DNA of 14,600 nucleotides from Cyclobacteriaceae bacterium (GTDB lineage: Bacteria > Bacteroidota > Bacteroidia > Cytophagales > Cyclobacteriaceae). Below the pieces are notes generated by a model. That model worked only from the letters and a program-made list of their open reading frames with translations, was not told the origin of the DNA and ran no database searches. The stretch lies in assembly GCA_021648745.1 (NCBI GenBank), contig JAKISE010000086.1, positions 1 through 14,600 of the forward strand, in the 5' to 3' direction. This document shows, in pieces, positions 1-6,765 of the stretch (its first letter is position 1; every line of letters begins with the position of its first letter). Position numbers and translations under genes: made by a program.

Positions 1-38
1 ACGAAGAAACTAAAACGAAAAACAAGAAAAATAAAAAA

Positions 39-299
39 CTGGGTTCGGGATAAGGAATAGCTGCAAGAAAATAAAATAGTAGGTGAGCTTTTTAATATAA
101 AAAGCAAAGATATAATGGATTATTTCAAGATTTTTATATTCAAAAGATTGCCTGCTAGATATTTTCCCTTGGGCTTTAACGAAACTTCCCTAAACCTCCT
201 TATATTTTATTGAATTAACCCGTTAGTCCTACAAAAATCTAAGTTGTTTATGAAAGTTTCGATTAAAGCTGACAGCATTCCTTATCCCGAACTCAGGTT
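39..299 (-). repeat. MITE-like repeat with inverted ends, left copy
   Basis: This non-coding element of about 260 bp has inverted terminal repeats. The 16 bases at 43-58 (gttcgggataaggaat) are exactly the reverse complement of 277-292, and similarity continues a few bases on each side. A second, inverted copy lies at about 1511-1735; the best shared block is 147-179 against 1591-1623, with 32 of 33 bases identical after reverse complementing. The block at 228-232 (cctac) marks where strong similarity begins to fade. Inverted ends, small size and no coding capacity fit a MITE-type non-autonomous element, but I could not define a target-site duplication and do not recognise the parent insertion sequence. 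It could instead be a decayed IS remnant. Confidence 0.6.
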
Positions 300-537
300 T
301 ACAGGTTAGCAAAATGCTGTAGAAGTAGTATTTTACAGAAATATTAGTCTCCAGTAAGCATTTGATAACATCATTTCCGTAGTAACGGTGTAATAAGTGT
401 TCGTCTATAAACTCGGTGTCTGATTCAGAAAGCTCGCTATCAAGGCTTGTGAAATTTAAAAAAGCGGAGTCTCGCCCTTCGGGATGAGTATTTTTTAAAT
501 GAGCGTAACGAAGATAGCGGACTTTATGGACAGACAC
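229..537 (-). other. Doubtful 102-codon ORF, possibly not a gene
   Basis: This ATG-initiated reading frame faces away from the YitT gene, with only 20 bp between the two starts. I recognise no family, membrane segment or motif in it. Roughly its last 23 codons (229-299) come from the repeat, including the inverted end, which reads PEFGIRNAVS. It may be a chance ORF, or an older gene whose 3' end was replaced when the repeat inserted. The rest of 300-557 shows no other gene or RNA that I can recognise; the YitT promoter should lie here, but I find no convincing -33/-7 pair. I lean towards non-coding. Confidence 0.2.
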
Positions 538-557
538 TAATTAGAATAAACAGAAAG

Positions 558-1457
558 ATGACAGATAAGCTAAATAATAACTCAGGTAGTTTTAAGATTA
601 ATCTAACTCATACTATTAAAGACATAGTCTTTATCTCTCTGGGCATAGTTTCTGCTGGCTTTGGGCTTAAAGGGTTTTTGCTGCCTAATTCATTTATTGA
701 TGGTGGAGCAATGGGTATTTCCTTGTTAATAGCAGAAACAAGTGGATGGTCCCTATCTATTTTAATTATAGCGGTTAACATACCGTTTCTAATCTTCGGT
801 TTTTCGCAAGTTGGCAACTCATTTGCAATTAAGAGCATTTTGGCCATAATTGGGCTTGCACTAATTGTTCATCTGGTGCCTTATCCAATTATCACCTCAG
901 ACAAATTACTTGTTGCTGTTTTTGGAGGTTTCTTTTTAGGCGCAGGCATAGGGCTGGCCATTCGTGGTGGCTCTGTAATAGATGGCACAGAAGTAGTAGC
1001 CATATATTTGAGTAAAAAAACAGGACTCACCATAGGTGATATCATCTTAATTTTTAATATCATAATTTTCCTTGTTGGTGGTTACATCCTTTCTATTGAA
1101 ATTGCCCTTTACGCCATTTTAACATATATGGTTGCCTCAAGAACTATCGATTATTTTATTGAAGGAATTGAAGAATACACGGGTATAACGATAATATCAG
1201 ATTACAGTGAAGAAATTAGATTAATGATTACCGAAAAATTAGGCAGAGGTGTTACCGTTTATGCCGGTAAAGGTGGCTATGGTAAAAGAGGTAGTCATTT
1301 AAAATCTGTTGATATAGTTTATACTGTAACAACCAGACTTGAAATTTCCAAATTAAAAAATGAAATTGCTATAATAGATACCAATGCCTTTATCATTATG
1401 AATAGCATTAAGGATACCAAAGGTGGAATGATTAAAAAACGACCTTTAGGACATTAA
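558..1457 (+). CDS. YitT family membrane protein (DUF161 + DUF2179)
   Basis: This is a 299-residue polytopic inner-membrane protein of the YitT/YvjA family, whose substrate is not established; a transport role is usually assumed. The N-terminal part (about residues 22-200) holds five or six hydrophobic segments, roughly 22-42, 64-82, 90-110, 116-136 and 160-195. Small-residue loops conserved in the family are visible, notably SFIDGGAMG at 45-53 and RGGSVIDGTE at 136-145. The C-terminal part (about 208-285) is a soluble DUF2179 domain with the glycine-rich GKGGYGK at 237-243. The length is normal for the family. The ATG at 558 has no clear Shine-Dalgarno sequence, which is common in Bacteroidota. 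The gene stands alone between the two inverted repeats. The family call is firm; the function is open. Confidence 0.9.
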   Translation: MTDKLNNNSGSFKINLTHTIKDIVFISLGIVSAGFGLKGFLLPNSFIDGGAMGISLLIAETSGWSLSILIIAVNIPFLIFGFSQVGNSFAIKSILAIIGLALIVHLVPYPIITSDKLLVAVFGGFFLGAGIGLAIRGGSVIDGTEVVAIYLSKKTGLTIGDIILIFNIIIFLVGGYILSIEIALYAILTYMVASRTIDYFIEGIEEYTGITIISDYSEEIRLMITEKLGRGVTVYAGKGGYGKRGSHLKSVDIVYTVTTRLEISKLKNEIAIIDTNAFIIMNSIKDTKGGMIKKRPLGH

Positions 1458-1552
1458 TTTACAGGATTCCATCAATGGGCAAGCCATATTATTTATCTGA
1501 GAACAGAATGTTTACCAAAACTAAATTTATGTAGGGCTAACGGGTTAATTCA

Positions 1553-1568
1553 TCCGCCAATTGGCGGA
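1553..1568. repeat. 16-bp perfect palindrome inside right repeat copy
   Basis: tccgccaattggcgga is a perfect palindrome. In the left repeat copy the same place holds an AT-rich stretch (about 199-210) with no palindrome, while the sequence on both sides matches. It could be a small mobile palindromic unit or part of a transcription-terminating hairpin downstream of the YitT gene; there is no U-tract after it. Confidence 0.55.
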
Positions 1569-1636
1569 GAGGAAGTTTAGGAGAATTTCATTAAAGCCCA
1601 AGGGAAAATACCTAGCAGGCAATCATTTAGAAATAA

Positions 1637-1654
1637 CCCCGGTGACTATCGGGG
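1637..1654. repeat. GC-rich hairpin inside right repeat copy
   Basis: A ccccg arm at 1637-1641 pairs with cggggg beginning at 1650, with possible further wobble pairs inside an 8-base loop. GC-rich hairpins of this ccccgata-type recur in intergenic DNA of many Bacteroidota (recollection). The left repeat copy has AT-rich sequence at this point, so the hairpin distinguishes the two copies. It may help to end transcription from the YitT gene. Confidence 0.4.
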
Positions 1655-1741
1655 GAAATAATTCATTATTTTTTATTTCCAAAACCTCACCTACTACCTT
1701 ATTTTCTGATAGCATTCCTTAGTCGAACTCAGGTTACTACT

Positions 1742-1780
1742 AAATAGAAAACGAATCTACTTTTCTATTTTCTTTTTTTT
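1742..1780 (+). terminator. AT-rich hairpin plus U-tract between convergent genes
   Basis: aaatagaaaa (1742-1751) and ttttctattt (1761-1770) form a perfect 10-bp inverted repeat with a 9-base loop. On the + strand it is followed by a T-rich run ending in eight Ts (1773-1780), so it could terminate transcripts arriving from the YitT gene. On the - strand the same hairpin overlaps the stop codon of the DEAD-box gene and could act for it too, with its own T-rich 3' arm. The stem is A/T-only apart from one G-C pair, so it is weak, and the + strand T-run is also the lysine-rich coding tail of the helicase. Confidence 0.4.
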
Positions 1781-2970
1781 ACAAACCTTTTTCCTTTACC
1801 CCCTTTAGAAGGTGTTTTAGGTGAGTAAGTAGGCGTTTCTCCAAGTATGGCTGGTACAGGTAATTTGCGAACCTCTGTTTCTATAAGTTGCTCTATTTGT
1901 CCAAACTCATATTGGTCTTTTTCGGTGATTAAAGTAAAGGCAATGCCCTGGGTATTGGCTCTAGCTGTTCGGCCTACTCGGTGCACATACTCTTCTGCAT
2001 CCCTGGGTACATCATAATTTATAACCAGCTCAATGCTATCAATGTCAATACCTCGTGCCATAATATTAGTGGCTACCAGAACTTTCACTTGTTTATTTTT
2101 GTATTCACGTAAAATCTTTTCCCGCTCAGCTTGGTCAAGATCCGAACTAATACCTTCAACCGAAAGTTTTTTATGCTTAAGAGCTGCAGTAACTAGTGTA
2201 ACATCCTTTTTTGTAGAGCAAAAAACAATCACGCTTTCCATTTCTTTGGCAGTTAGCAAATGAGCAATTAACCCGATTTTCTGACTATCATACACCATAA
2301 ATGCTCCTTGAACTACACCTGCGGCTGGCTTTGATATAGCAATATTTACTTCTTCAGGATTATTTAATATAGTATTGGCAAGCTTTCTAATTTTAGGAGG
2401 CATGGTGGCTGAAAAAAGTAGATTATTCCTTTTTTCGGGCATATGGTTTACAATTTTTACAAGGTCCTCATAAAAACCCATATCAAGCATCCGATCTGCT
2501 TCATCTAAAATTAAAAATTGAGCGGTATCAAATTTTACATACCCCATATTTAAATGAGATATTAATCGACCAGGGGTAGCAATAATAATTTCTGCACCGC
2601 CTGATAAGGCCTGCTTTTCTTGCTCAAAGGATGAACCATCTCCTCCGCCATAAATAGCCATAGAGCCTACCCCTGTAAAATAGCCTAAGCCTTCTACTTG
2701 CTGGTCTATTTGAATAGCCAACTCCCTTGTGGGCACGATTACCAAAGCCGCTACACCTTTACCTTTGGTTTTATTTTTTAATATATACTCGATTACAGGC
2801 AGCAAAAAAGCCGCTGTTTTACCTGTACCTGTTTGGGCACAACCAATAATGTCTCTTCCGCTAAGCACAATAGGAATAGCTAATTCCTGAATTGGAGTGG
2901 CGTTTTCATACCCCATCGAGCTGATTCCTTCCTGAAGAGAATCTTGAAAATTAAATTCTGAAAATTTCAA
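1765..2970 (-). CDS. DEAD-box ATP-dependent RNA helicase (RhlE-like)
   Basis: This is a 401-residue cytoplasmic RNA helicase that remodels RNA duplexes in ribosome assembly or RNA decay. Both RecA-like domains are complete: Q motif around 23-28 (NATPIQ), motif I AQTGTGKT 45-52, Ia PTRELA 80-85, Ib TPGR 132-135, II DEAD 156-159, III SAT 187-189, IV VIVFCST 247-253, V ARGIDI 305-310 and VI HRVGRTAR 330-337. A short lysine/glycine-rich tail (about 385-401) replaces any extra RNA-binding domain, as in RhlE-type enzymes. The start is TTG: an in-frame stop lies five codons upstream and there is no ATG before the Q motif. It is the last gene of a minus-strand run, 34 nt after the DUF1573 gene. The specific RNA substrate cannot be read from sequence. 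Confidence 0.93.
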   Translation of the reverse strand: MKFSEFNFQDSLQEGISSMGYENATPIQELAIPIVLSGRDIIGCAQTGTGKTAAFLLPVIEYILKNKTKGKGVAALVIVPTRELAIQIDQQVEGLGYFTGVGSMAIYGGGDGSSFEQEKQALSGGAEIIIATPGRLISHLNMGYVKFDTAQFLILDEADRMLDMGFYEDLVKIVNHMPEKRNNLLFSATMPPKIRKLANTILNNPEEVNIAISKPAAGVVQGAFMVYDSQKIGLIAHLLTAKEMESVIVFCSTKKDVTLVTAALKHKKLSVEGISSDLDQAEREKILREYKNKQVKVLVATNIMARGIDIDSIELVINYDVPRDAEEYVHRVGRTARANTQGIAFTLITEKDQYEFGQIEQLIETEVRKLPVPAILGETPTYSPKTPSKGGKGKRFVKKRK

Positions 2971-3004
2971 TCGATAATAATTTTAATCTAATACCAGCTT
3001 ATGG

Positions 3005-3406
3005 CTAGTTTTCTGTTTTTGCGGGCAACACGTTGGTTGTAATTTTAATTTGATTTAACGGGGCAACCGAGTTGGAAATAATGGTAATCACTTTATTTTG
3101 CCTTCCCATTTTACCTGCACTATTAAAGTTTACTTTAATAGATGATTTCGATCCCGGCAAAATTGGTTCCCGTTCCCAATTAGTAGCTGTACACCCGCAC
3201 GTTGTTTGCACATTGGTAATAATTAATGGAGAATCACCTGTATTTTCAAAATTAAACACATGTTCTACCTTGTCGCCTTGGTAGATGTCATCAAAATTAA
3301 ACTCCATTTCTTCAAAAGTAATCACAGGCCCAGGTACGGTTGCTGTTTCATCTTGCGCAAATCCTACTGAGGATACAAACATTAAAAGTGCTAGTATTCT
3401 TTTCAT
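3005..3406 (-). CDS. DUF1573 secreted protein
   Basis: This is a 133-residue exported protein with a clear signal peptide (basic KR, hydrophobic 4-15, likely cleavage after A17 in GFAQ). The mature part is a single DUF1573 domain, an immunoglobulin-like fold common in Bacteroidota envelope proteins. Typical family features are visible: FNFENTGDSPLII (51-63) followed by the conserved TTCGCTA (68-74), with a Cys-Gly-Cys pair at 70-72, and a LPGSKSSIKV strand (83-92). The function of the family is unknown; periplasmic or surface location is inferred. It sits 55 nt after the SF1B helicase gene and 34 nt before the DEAD-box gene, so co-transcription is likely, although the partners act in the cytoplasm. 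Confidence 0.88.
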   Translation of the reverse strand: MKRILALLMFVSSVGFAQDETATVPGPVITFEEMEFNFDDIYQGDKVEHVFNFENTGDSPLIITNVQTTCGCTATNWEREPILPGSKSSIKVNFNSAGKMGRQNKVITIISNSVAPLNQIKITTNVLPAKTEN

Positions 3407-3461
3407 CTGTTTATTAATTAGACCTCAATAATACTATGTTGAAACTAGATTTACCTAGTAT

Positions 3462-4868
3462 TTAATTCTTAAATAGTTTTTGATTAAAATTTACAAGGAA
3501 TAATTCACTAGATGCCCTGGTTACAGCCGTGTATAGCCATCGGATATACTCCTTATTTATTTGCTCTTCAGTTATATAACCTTGATCTACAAATACAGAT
3601 TTCCACTGCCCCCCTTGCGATTTATGGCAGGTTACTGCATAGGCATATTTAATTTGAAGCGCATTAAGGTATGGGTCTTCTCTAAGTTTTTCATTTAATA
3701 ATTTCTTATTGGTTATGTCTTGATAGTCATCCTTTACTGCCGCATACAATTCCTTGTTTTGTTCGGGTGTTAATGCAGGTGTATGTGTATGAAGCGTATC
3801 CAAAATAACCTTAGCCTCAAATGGCTCTGCATCGGGTAAATCCACTAATTGAAATTCGAGGGTTGCAAATCGAAACCCATACATCTCTTCGTTGTTTATA
3901 ATTTTTTTAACCCATACGTAATCTCCGTTAGCTAAAAACCCAGAAGGAGAATCATCTGGCACATAATGGTAATTATTTCGCACAACCATTAAATGGTCAC
4001 CAGCTTCTACTTCTTCTTGCCTATACAGTAAACCCATGCGAATATGATTATTAAATAGTAAAGCGGATTTATTTGAACGACAGACTACCATTGTATTTTC
4101 AGGACCATACTTATCATAAGAATATCGCAACCCATCTTCTAGCTTTTCACCAGTCATTCGGTACACGTCCTTAAATTGTTTAGTTTCTAGCTGAATATTA
4201 ACAGTATTGGTTTTAAGCTGAGCTCTTAAATTGGTCGCATTTATTAATATTCCTGAGTTTTGTTGCTGACGCATAACTTCCGTTAGTTCTACTTCCAAAG
4301 CAGGTCGCTTAAATTTATTTTCTATAAACTGCCTATCTAATGCAGGGCTTTTGTCTTGCCCAACCGGTGGCAATTGAGCTGTATCGCCAATAAGTATTAA
4401 CCTATTGGTGGGGTGTTCAAATACAAAAGTCATTAATTGGCTAAGTACCCCAGCCTGGCCAAAATTATCGTCTTCAGAAAGCATAGAAGCTTCATCTACC
4501 ACAAAAACGGTATGCTTATTATAGTTTTTTAACCTACTAAATTTCAACAAGCCACTGCTTGGATCCGCAGTTTGCTTAAAAATAATTTTGTGAATAGTAA
4601 ACGCTGATCGCTTGGTATAGCCCGACATAACTTTTGCTGCCCTACCTGTTGGAGCCATTAGCAAATACTTAAAATTAAAAAGAGGCAATACCTGAACTAA
4701 GGCAGGAATCAGACTGGTTTTACCTGTACCCGCATAGCCTTTCAGTACTAAAATTTCGGAAGGGTGATCCGGATTTAAAAAATCATCCATTAAATCAAAT
4801 AATTTAAGCTGCCCTGCTGTGGGTTCAAACGCAAATCGTTGTTTAAGTAAATGACTAGGCTGTGGCAC
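3462..4868 (-). CDS. SF1B DNA helicase, RecD/Pif1/Dda-like
   Basis: This 468-residue AAA_30-type helicase has a UvrD_C_2-like C-terminus and is expected to unwind DNA in a 5'-3' direction during repair or recombination. Visible motifs are Walker A GYAGTGKT 44-51, motif Ia APTGRAA 72-78, Walker B VVDEASM 123-129, motif III GDTAQLPPVG 161-170, motif IV region VVCRSN 261-266, motif V YAVTCHKSQGGQW 410-422, and motif VI LYTAVTRA 445-452. It lacks the long N-terminal region of true RecD2 and there are no RecB or RecC genes nearby, so it is a stand-alone enzyme and not an exonuclease V subunit. The start is GTG; no ATG occurs in frame before residue 27, which is too close to Walker A. It lies 57 nt downstream of the thioesterase gene. 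Confidence 0.9.
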   Translation of the reverse strand: MPQPSHLLKQRFAFEPTAGQLKLFDLMDDFLNPDHPSEILVLKGYAGTGKTSLIPALVQVLPLFNFKYLLMAPTGRAAKVMSGYTKRSAFTIHKIIFKQTADPSSGLLKFSRLKNYNKHTVFVVDEASMLSEDDNFGQAGVLSQLMTFVFEHPTNRLILIGDTAQLPPVGQDKSPALDRQFIENKFKRPALEVELTEVMRQQQNSGILINATNLRAQLKTNTVNIQLETKQFKDVYRMTGEKLEDGLRYSYDKYGPENTMVVCRSNKSALLFNNHIRMGLLYRQEEVEAGDHLMVVRNNYHYVPDDSPSGFLANGDYVWVKKIINNEEMYGFRFATLEFQLVDLPDAEPFEAKVILDTLHTHTPALTPEQNKELYAAVKDDYQDITNKKLLNEKLREDPYLNALQIKYAYAVTCHKSQGGQWKSVFVDQGYITEEQINKEYIRWLYTAVTRASSELFLVNFNQKLFKN

Positions 4869-4925
4869 TAATTAGAGTTCAGAGTTTTGAGTTTGATAGT
4901 TCAAAGTGTTCAATTTCGACAGATT

Positions 4926-5348
4926 TTAGATAATTATCATAGAGGTCGTAGCTTTGGCAATTAATTTAGGGTCGTTTCCATTGAGAACATACACTTCAGC
5001 TTCGCAAAAGTTAATCTTTCTTCCTTGCTTTAGCACCCAGCCTTTCGCCCATAACACATCTCCTTTTGCAGGTCGTAAATACGATATCTTTAACTCACCA
5101 GTTACAACTTTTTCATCTAAGCCTACTAGCGAATAAGCAGAAAAGCCCGCAACAATATCGGCAACAGTAGCAATTACCCCCCCATGAACAAGGCCTGCTT
5201 GCTGCAAATGAATTTTCTTTAAGTCCATTTTTCCTTCTACTTTACCGGCTTCTATCAGGTCTAGATTAAACCCAATATGGTGCATAAACTCTTGTTTAAG
5301 AAGGTGCTTTTCAATTCTTTGCTTAAAATCTGGATTCATTGGCTTCAT
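4926..5348 (-). CDS. PaaI-family hotdog thioesterase
   Basis: This 140-residue hotdog-fold protein probably hydrolyses an acyl-CoA or aryl-CoA thioester in the cytoplasm. The family signature is VHGGVIATVADIVAG at 54-68: the His-Gly-Gly (55-57) begins the central helix and D64 sits where PaaI-type enzymes carry the catalytic acidic residue. The strand with ELKISYLRPA at 85-94 is also typical. Length is normal. The ATG at 5348 is followed by another ATG three codons later, so the start could be either. It is the first gene of the minus-strand run and is divergent from the NUDIX gene across 60 bp. Substrate is unknown; PaaI itself acts in phenylacetate breakdown, but no paa genes are visible here. 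Confidence 0.87.
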   Translation of the reverse strand: MKPMNPDFKQRIEKHLLKQEFMHHIGFNLDLIEAGKVEGKMDLKKIHLQQAGLVHGGVIATVADIVAGFSAYSLVGLDEKVVTGELKISYLRPAKGDVLWAKGWVLKQGRKINFCEAEVYVLNGNDPKLIAKATTSMIII

Positions 5349-5408
5349 AAGTTGCCAAAAATGAGTTATTTTTCACATATATTATTACCACATAACTAAA
5401 TTTATAAA

Positions 5409-5879
5409 GTGAAAGGAAAAGAGTTGTTTTATGAGAACAAGATTAGGGCAAGGGTTTGTGGTTTAGTTGTTGAAGATGATAGCATATTGCTAGTTAAGCA
5501 TACATTAAGAGGAAAGCCATTTTATGCTCCTCCAGGTGGGGCCATTGAATTCGGAGAACCCATTGAAACTGCTTTAACAAGAGAATTTAAAGAAGAAACT
5601 CATATTGAAGTTAAATCTGCTGAGTTTAAGTTTATTACTGAGTATATTAAACCTCCATTACACGCAATTGAACTATTTTACTTAATAAGCCAATGGGATG
5701 GGACGGCAAAAAAGGGCTCTGATCCTGAAAATAATCACCTAATAAAAGGTGTAAACTGGTTTTCTATGAAAGACATTAAATTATTAGATTTAAAAGAAGT
5801 TCACCATATTTTTCATAATTGTAATAATCTAAGAGACATTTTACAATTATCGGGGTATATACCGTATCCTACGTTTTAA
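5409..5879 (+). CDS. NUDIX hydrolase
   Basis: This 156-residue NUDIX protein is expected to hydrolyse a nucleoside diphosphate linked to another group, using divalent metal. The NUDIX box runs from G44 to I66: G44, E50, R58, E59, E62 and E63 are all in place (GX5EX7REUXEEXGU), so the metal-binding glutamates are present. The final glycine is replaced by H65. The start is GTG at 5409; a -7-like TAAATTTA at 5397-5404 lies almost on top of it, so the message might be nearly leaderless. Upstream residues before R13 are not needed for the fold. It is divergent from the thioesterase gene and separated by a probable promoter from the next gene. Substrate cannot be predicted. Confidence 0.88.
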   Translation: MKGKELFYENKIRARVCGLVVEDDSILLVKHTLRGKPFYAPPGGAIEFGEPIETALTREFKEETHIEVKSAEFKFITEYIKPPLHAIELFYLISQWDGTAKKGSDPENNHLIKGVNWFSMKDIKLLDLKEVHHIFHNCNNLRDILQLSGYIPYPTF

Positions 5880-5932
5880 AGTAAATAGTGTTTTCTATCT
5901 TTGTGATTTACTTTATAAAATAGCTATACTTG
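5877..5932 (+). promoter_or_regulatory. Bacteroidota-type promoter and inverted repeat
   Basis: Between the NUDIX stop and the ATG at 5950 there are two -7-like boxes: TATCTTTG at 5896-5903, an exact match to TAnnTTTG, and TATACTTG at 5925-5932 with one mismatch. A TTTG at 5900-5903 lies 21 bp before the second and could be its -33 box, giving a leader of about 10-15 nt. A perfect 10-bp inverted repeat, taaagtaaat (5877-5886) and atttacttta (5906-5915), begins at the NUDIX stop codon and overlaps the first box; it may be a weak terminator or an operator. Confidence 0.45.
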
Positions 5933-5949
5933 CACAAAATATATTAACT

Positions 5950-6765
5950 ATGAACACAAGAGTTTATTCAATTATTGCTTTGCTTATAGCCCTTACCTTA
6001 GCTTTTTTCTTGGTTAAGAGTATTAAATTTGAGATAGATGAAACAAAGAGAATTTCTAAATCAGAAGCTATTGTTATTGAAAAACTTAAGCTTATTCGTG
6101 AAGCTCAAGTAACCTACCAAGAAGTTAATAGCCGATATACTAATAATTGGGATACCCTCATTAATTTTATTGAACACGGTAAATATTATGTTACCAAAAG
6201 AAGCGAACATATTATTGAATTGGCTTATGGTGCAGACAGTATTGTTGTTACTATTGACACAATTGATGTTATTCCTGCCAAAGACTATATCTTCATAAAA
6301 AACCATGACATTTTTATCGCTGACAATGGTGACTTTTTGAAATTTTTTGTTAAAAAAGGACAAAAGATAAGAAAAGGACAAAAATTATATTCCATGGTTA
6401 GCTCTATCACTGGAAAAAAAGTTAATCAAATGTCGAAAGTAGGTGGTGTTATTGTTTCTTTAGAAAATATAGCAACCAATACTACTATGAATAAAGGTGA
6501 CTTGCTGCTTCAAGTAAGGGAAGAAAAATTCAACCCAAACACGGATATCAGTCAACTAGCAATCATTCCACTTACAAACCCAGCCGTAAAATTTGATTTA
6601 TTTGCTGATAAAATTGAAAAAAACAGGCTATTGGTTAATGTGGTAGAAGTTAGGGACACTAAACCAGTGGACCCTAAGAGAAGTGAAGAAAACGAAGCCA
6701 ATAATGCTAAACCATTGCGTTTTGGGTCAAGAACAGAGGTTACTACTGCCGGAAACTGGGAGTAA
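5950..6765 (+). CDS. Anchored protein, pseudopilin-like N-term, lipoyl-like insert
   Basis: This 271-residue Bacteroidota protein has no assigned function. An N-terminal membrane segment (about 6-23) is followed by a helical stretch (38-75) reading EKLKLIREAQVTY (44-56) and NWDTLINFI (66-74), which resembles the helix of pseudopilins and of a Bacteroidota hypothetical family I recall. There is no prepilin-peptidase motif, so it is probably a simple membrane anchor. Residues about 127-189 look like a biotinyl/lipoyl-type hammerhead: KKGQKIRKGQKL (135-146) and, after a GG turn at 165-166, a second half ending MNKGDLLLQV (180-189). No MKM-type attachment lysine is clear. The C-terminus (220-271) ends in GSRTEVTTAGNWE, a tail I recall as typical of that family. 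It sits directly before the DUF3822 gene with no spacing. The gene is certain, the domain reading less so. Confidence 0.8.
   Translation: MNTRVYSIIALLIALTLAFFLVKSIKFEIDETKRISKSEAIVIEKLKLIREAQVTYQEVNSRYTNNWDTLINFIEHGKYYVTKRSEHIIELAYGADSIVVTIDTIDVIPAKDYIFIKNHDIFIADNGDFLKFFVKKGQKIRKGQKLYSMVSSITGKKVNQMSKVGGVIVSLENIATNTTMNKGDLLLQVREEKFNPNTDISQLAIIPLTNPAVKFDLFADKIEKNRLLVNVVEVRDTKPVDPKRSEENEANNAKPLRFGSRTEVTTAGNWE

Larger units (their letters stand above)
1511..1735 (+). repeat. MITE-like repeat, right inverted copy
   Basis: This is the inverted counterpart of the 39-299 element, lying between the YitT gene and the convergent DEAD-box gene. From 1531 to 1735 it follows the left copy closely: the core at 1591-1623 has one mismatch in 33, a ctcacctacta block lies at 1686-1696, and one element end (attcctta...gaactcaggtt) lies at 1714-1735. 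Similarity fades between 1531 and about 1511. No matching inverted end is visible at its inner side near 1458-1510, so this copy looks truncated or diverged there. It is about 11 bp longer than the left copy over the shared part, because it carries GC-rich palindromes absent from the left copy. The remaining 1458-1510 shows nothing I recognise. Confidence 0.6.

Noticed and set aside
1..60. Lysine-rich reading frames entering from the left edge (frame at 3-53 and frame at 1-60)
   Set aside because: Either could be the tail of an upstream gene, but the stretch is A-rich, too short to identify, and its last codons fall in the inverted end of the repeat.
3462..4868. Possibility that the helicase marks an antiphage defence module with the nearby thioesterase or methyltransferase
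   Set aside because: No nuclease, effector or other defence gene accompanies it, neighbours are housekeeping, and the methyltransferase is 3 kb away on the other strand in a different unit.
4872..4912. Repetitive-looking gttcagagttttgag / agttcaaagtg stretch between thioesterase and helicase genes
   Set aside because: Only short imperfect similarity to itself; no clean unit, spacing or secondary structure to call a repeat or regulator.
6061..6381. Minus-strand 106-codon frame inside the anchored-protein gene
   Set aside because: Low-complexity Asn/Phe/Ile composition typical of antisense of an AT-rich gene; the plus-strand frame has membrane anchor and family-like tail.
5950..6765. True type IV prepilin
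   Set aside because: No prepilin-peptidase cleavage motif (G/A followed by F-T-x-x-E) precedes the membrane segment, and no pilus assembly genes are in the window.
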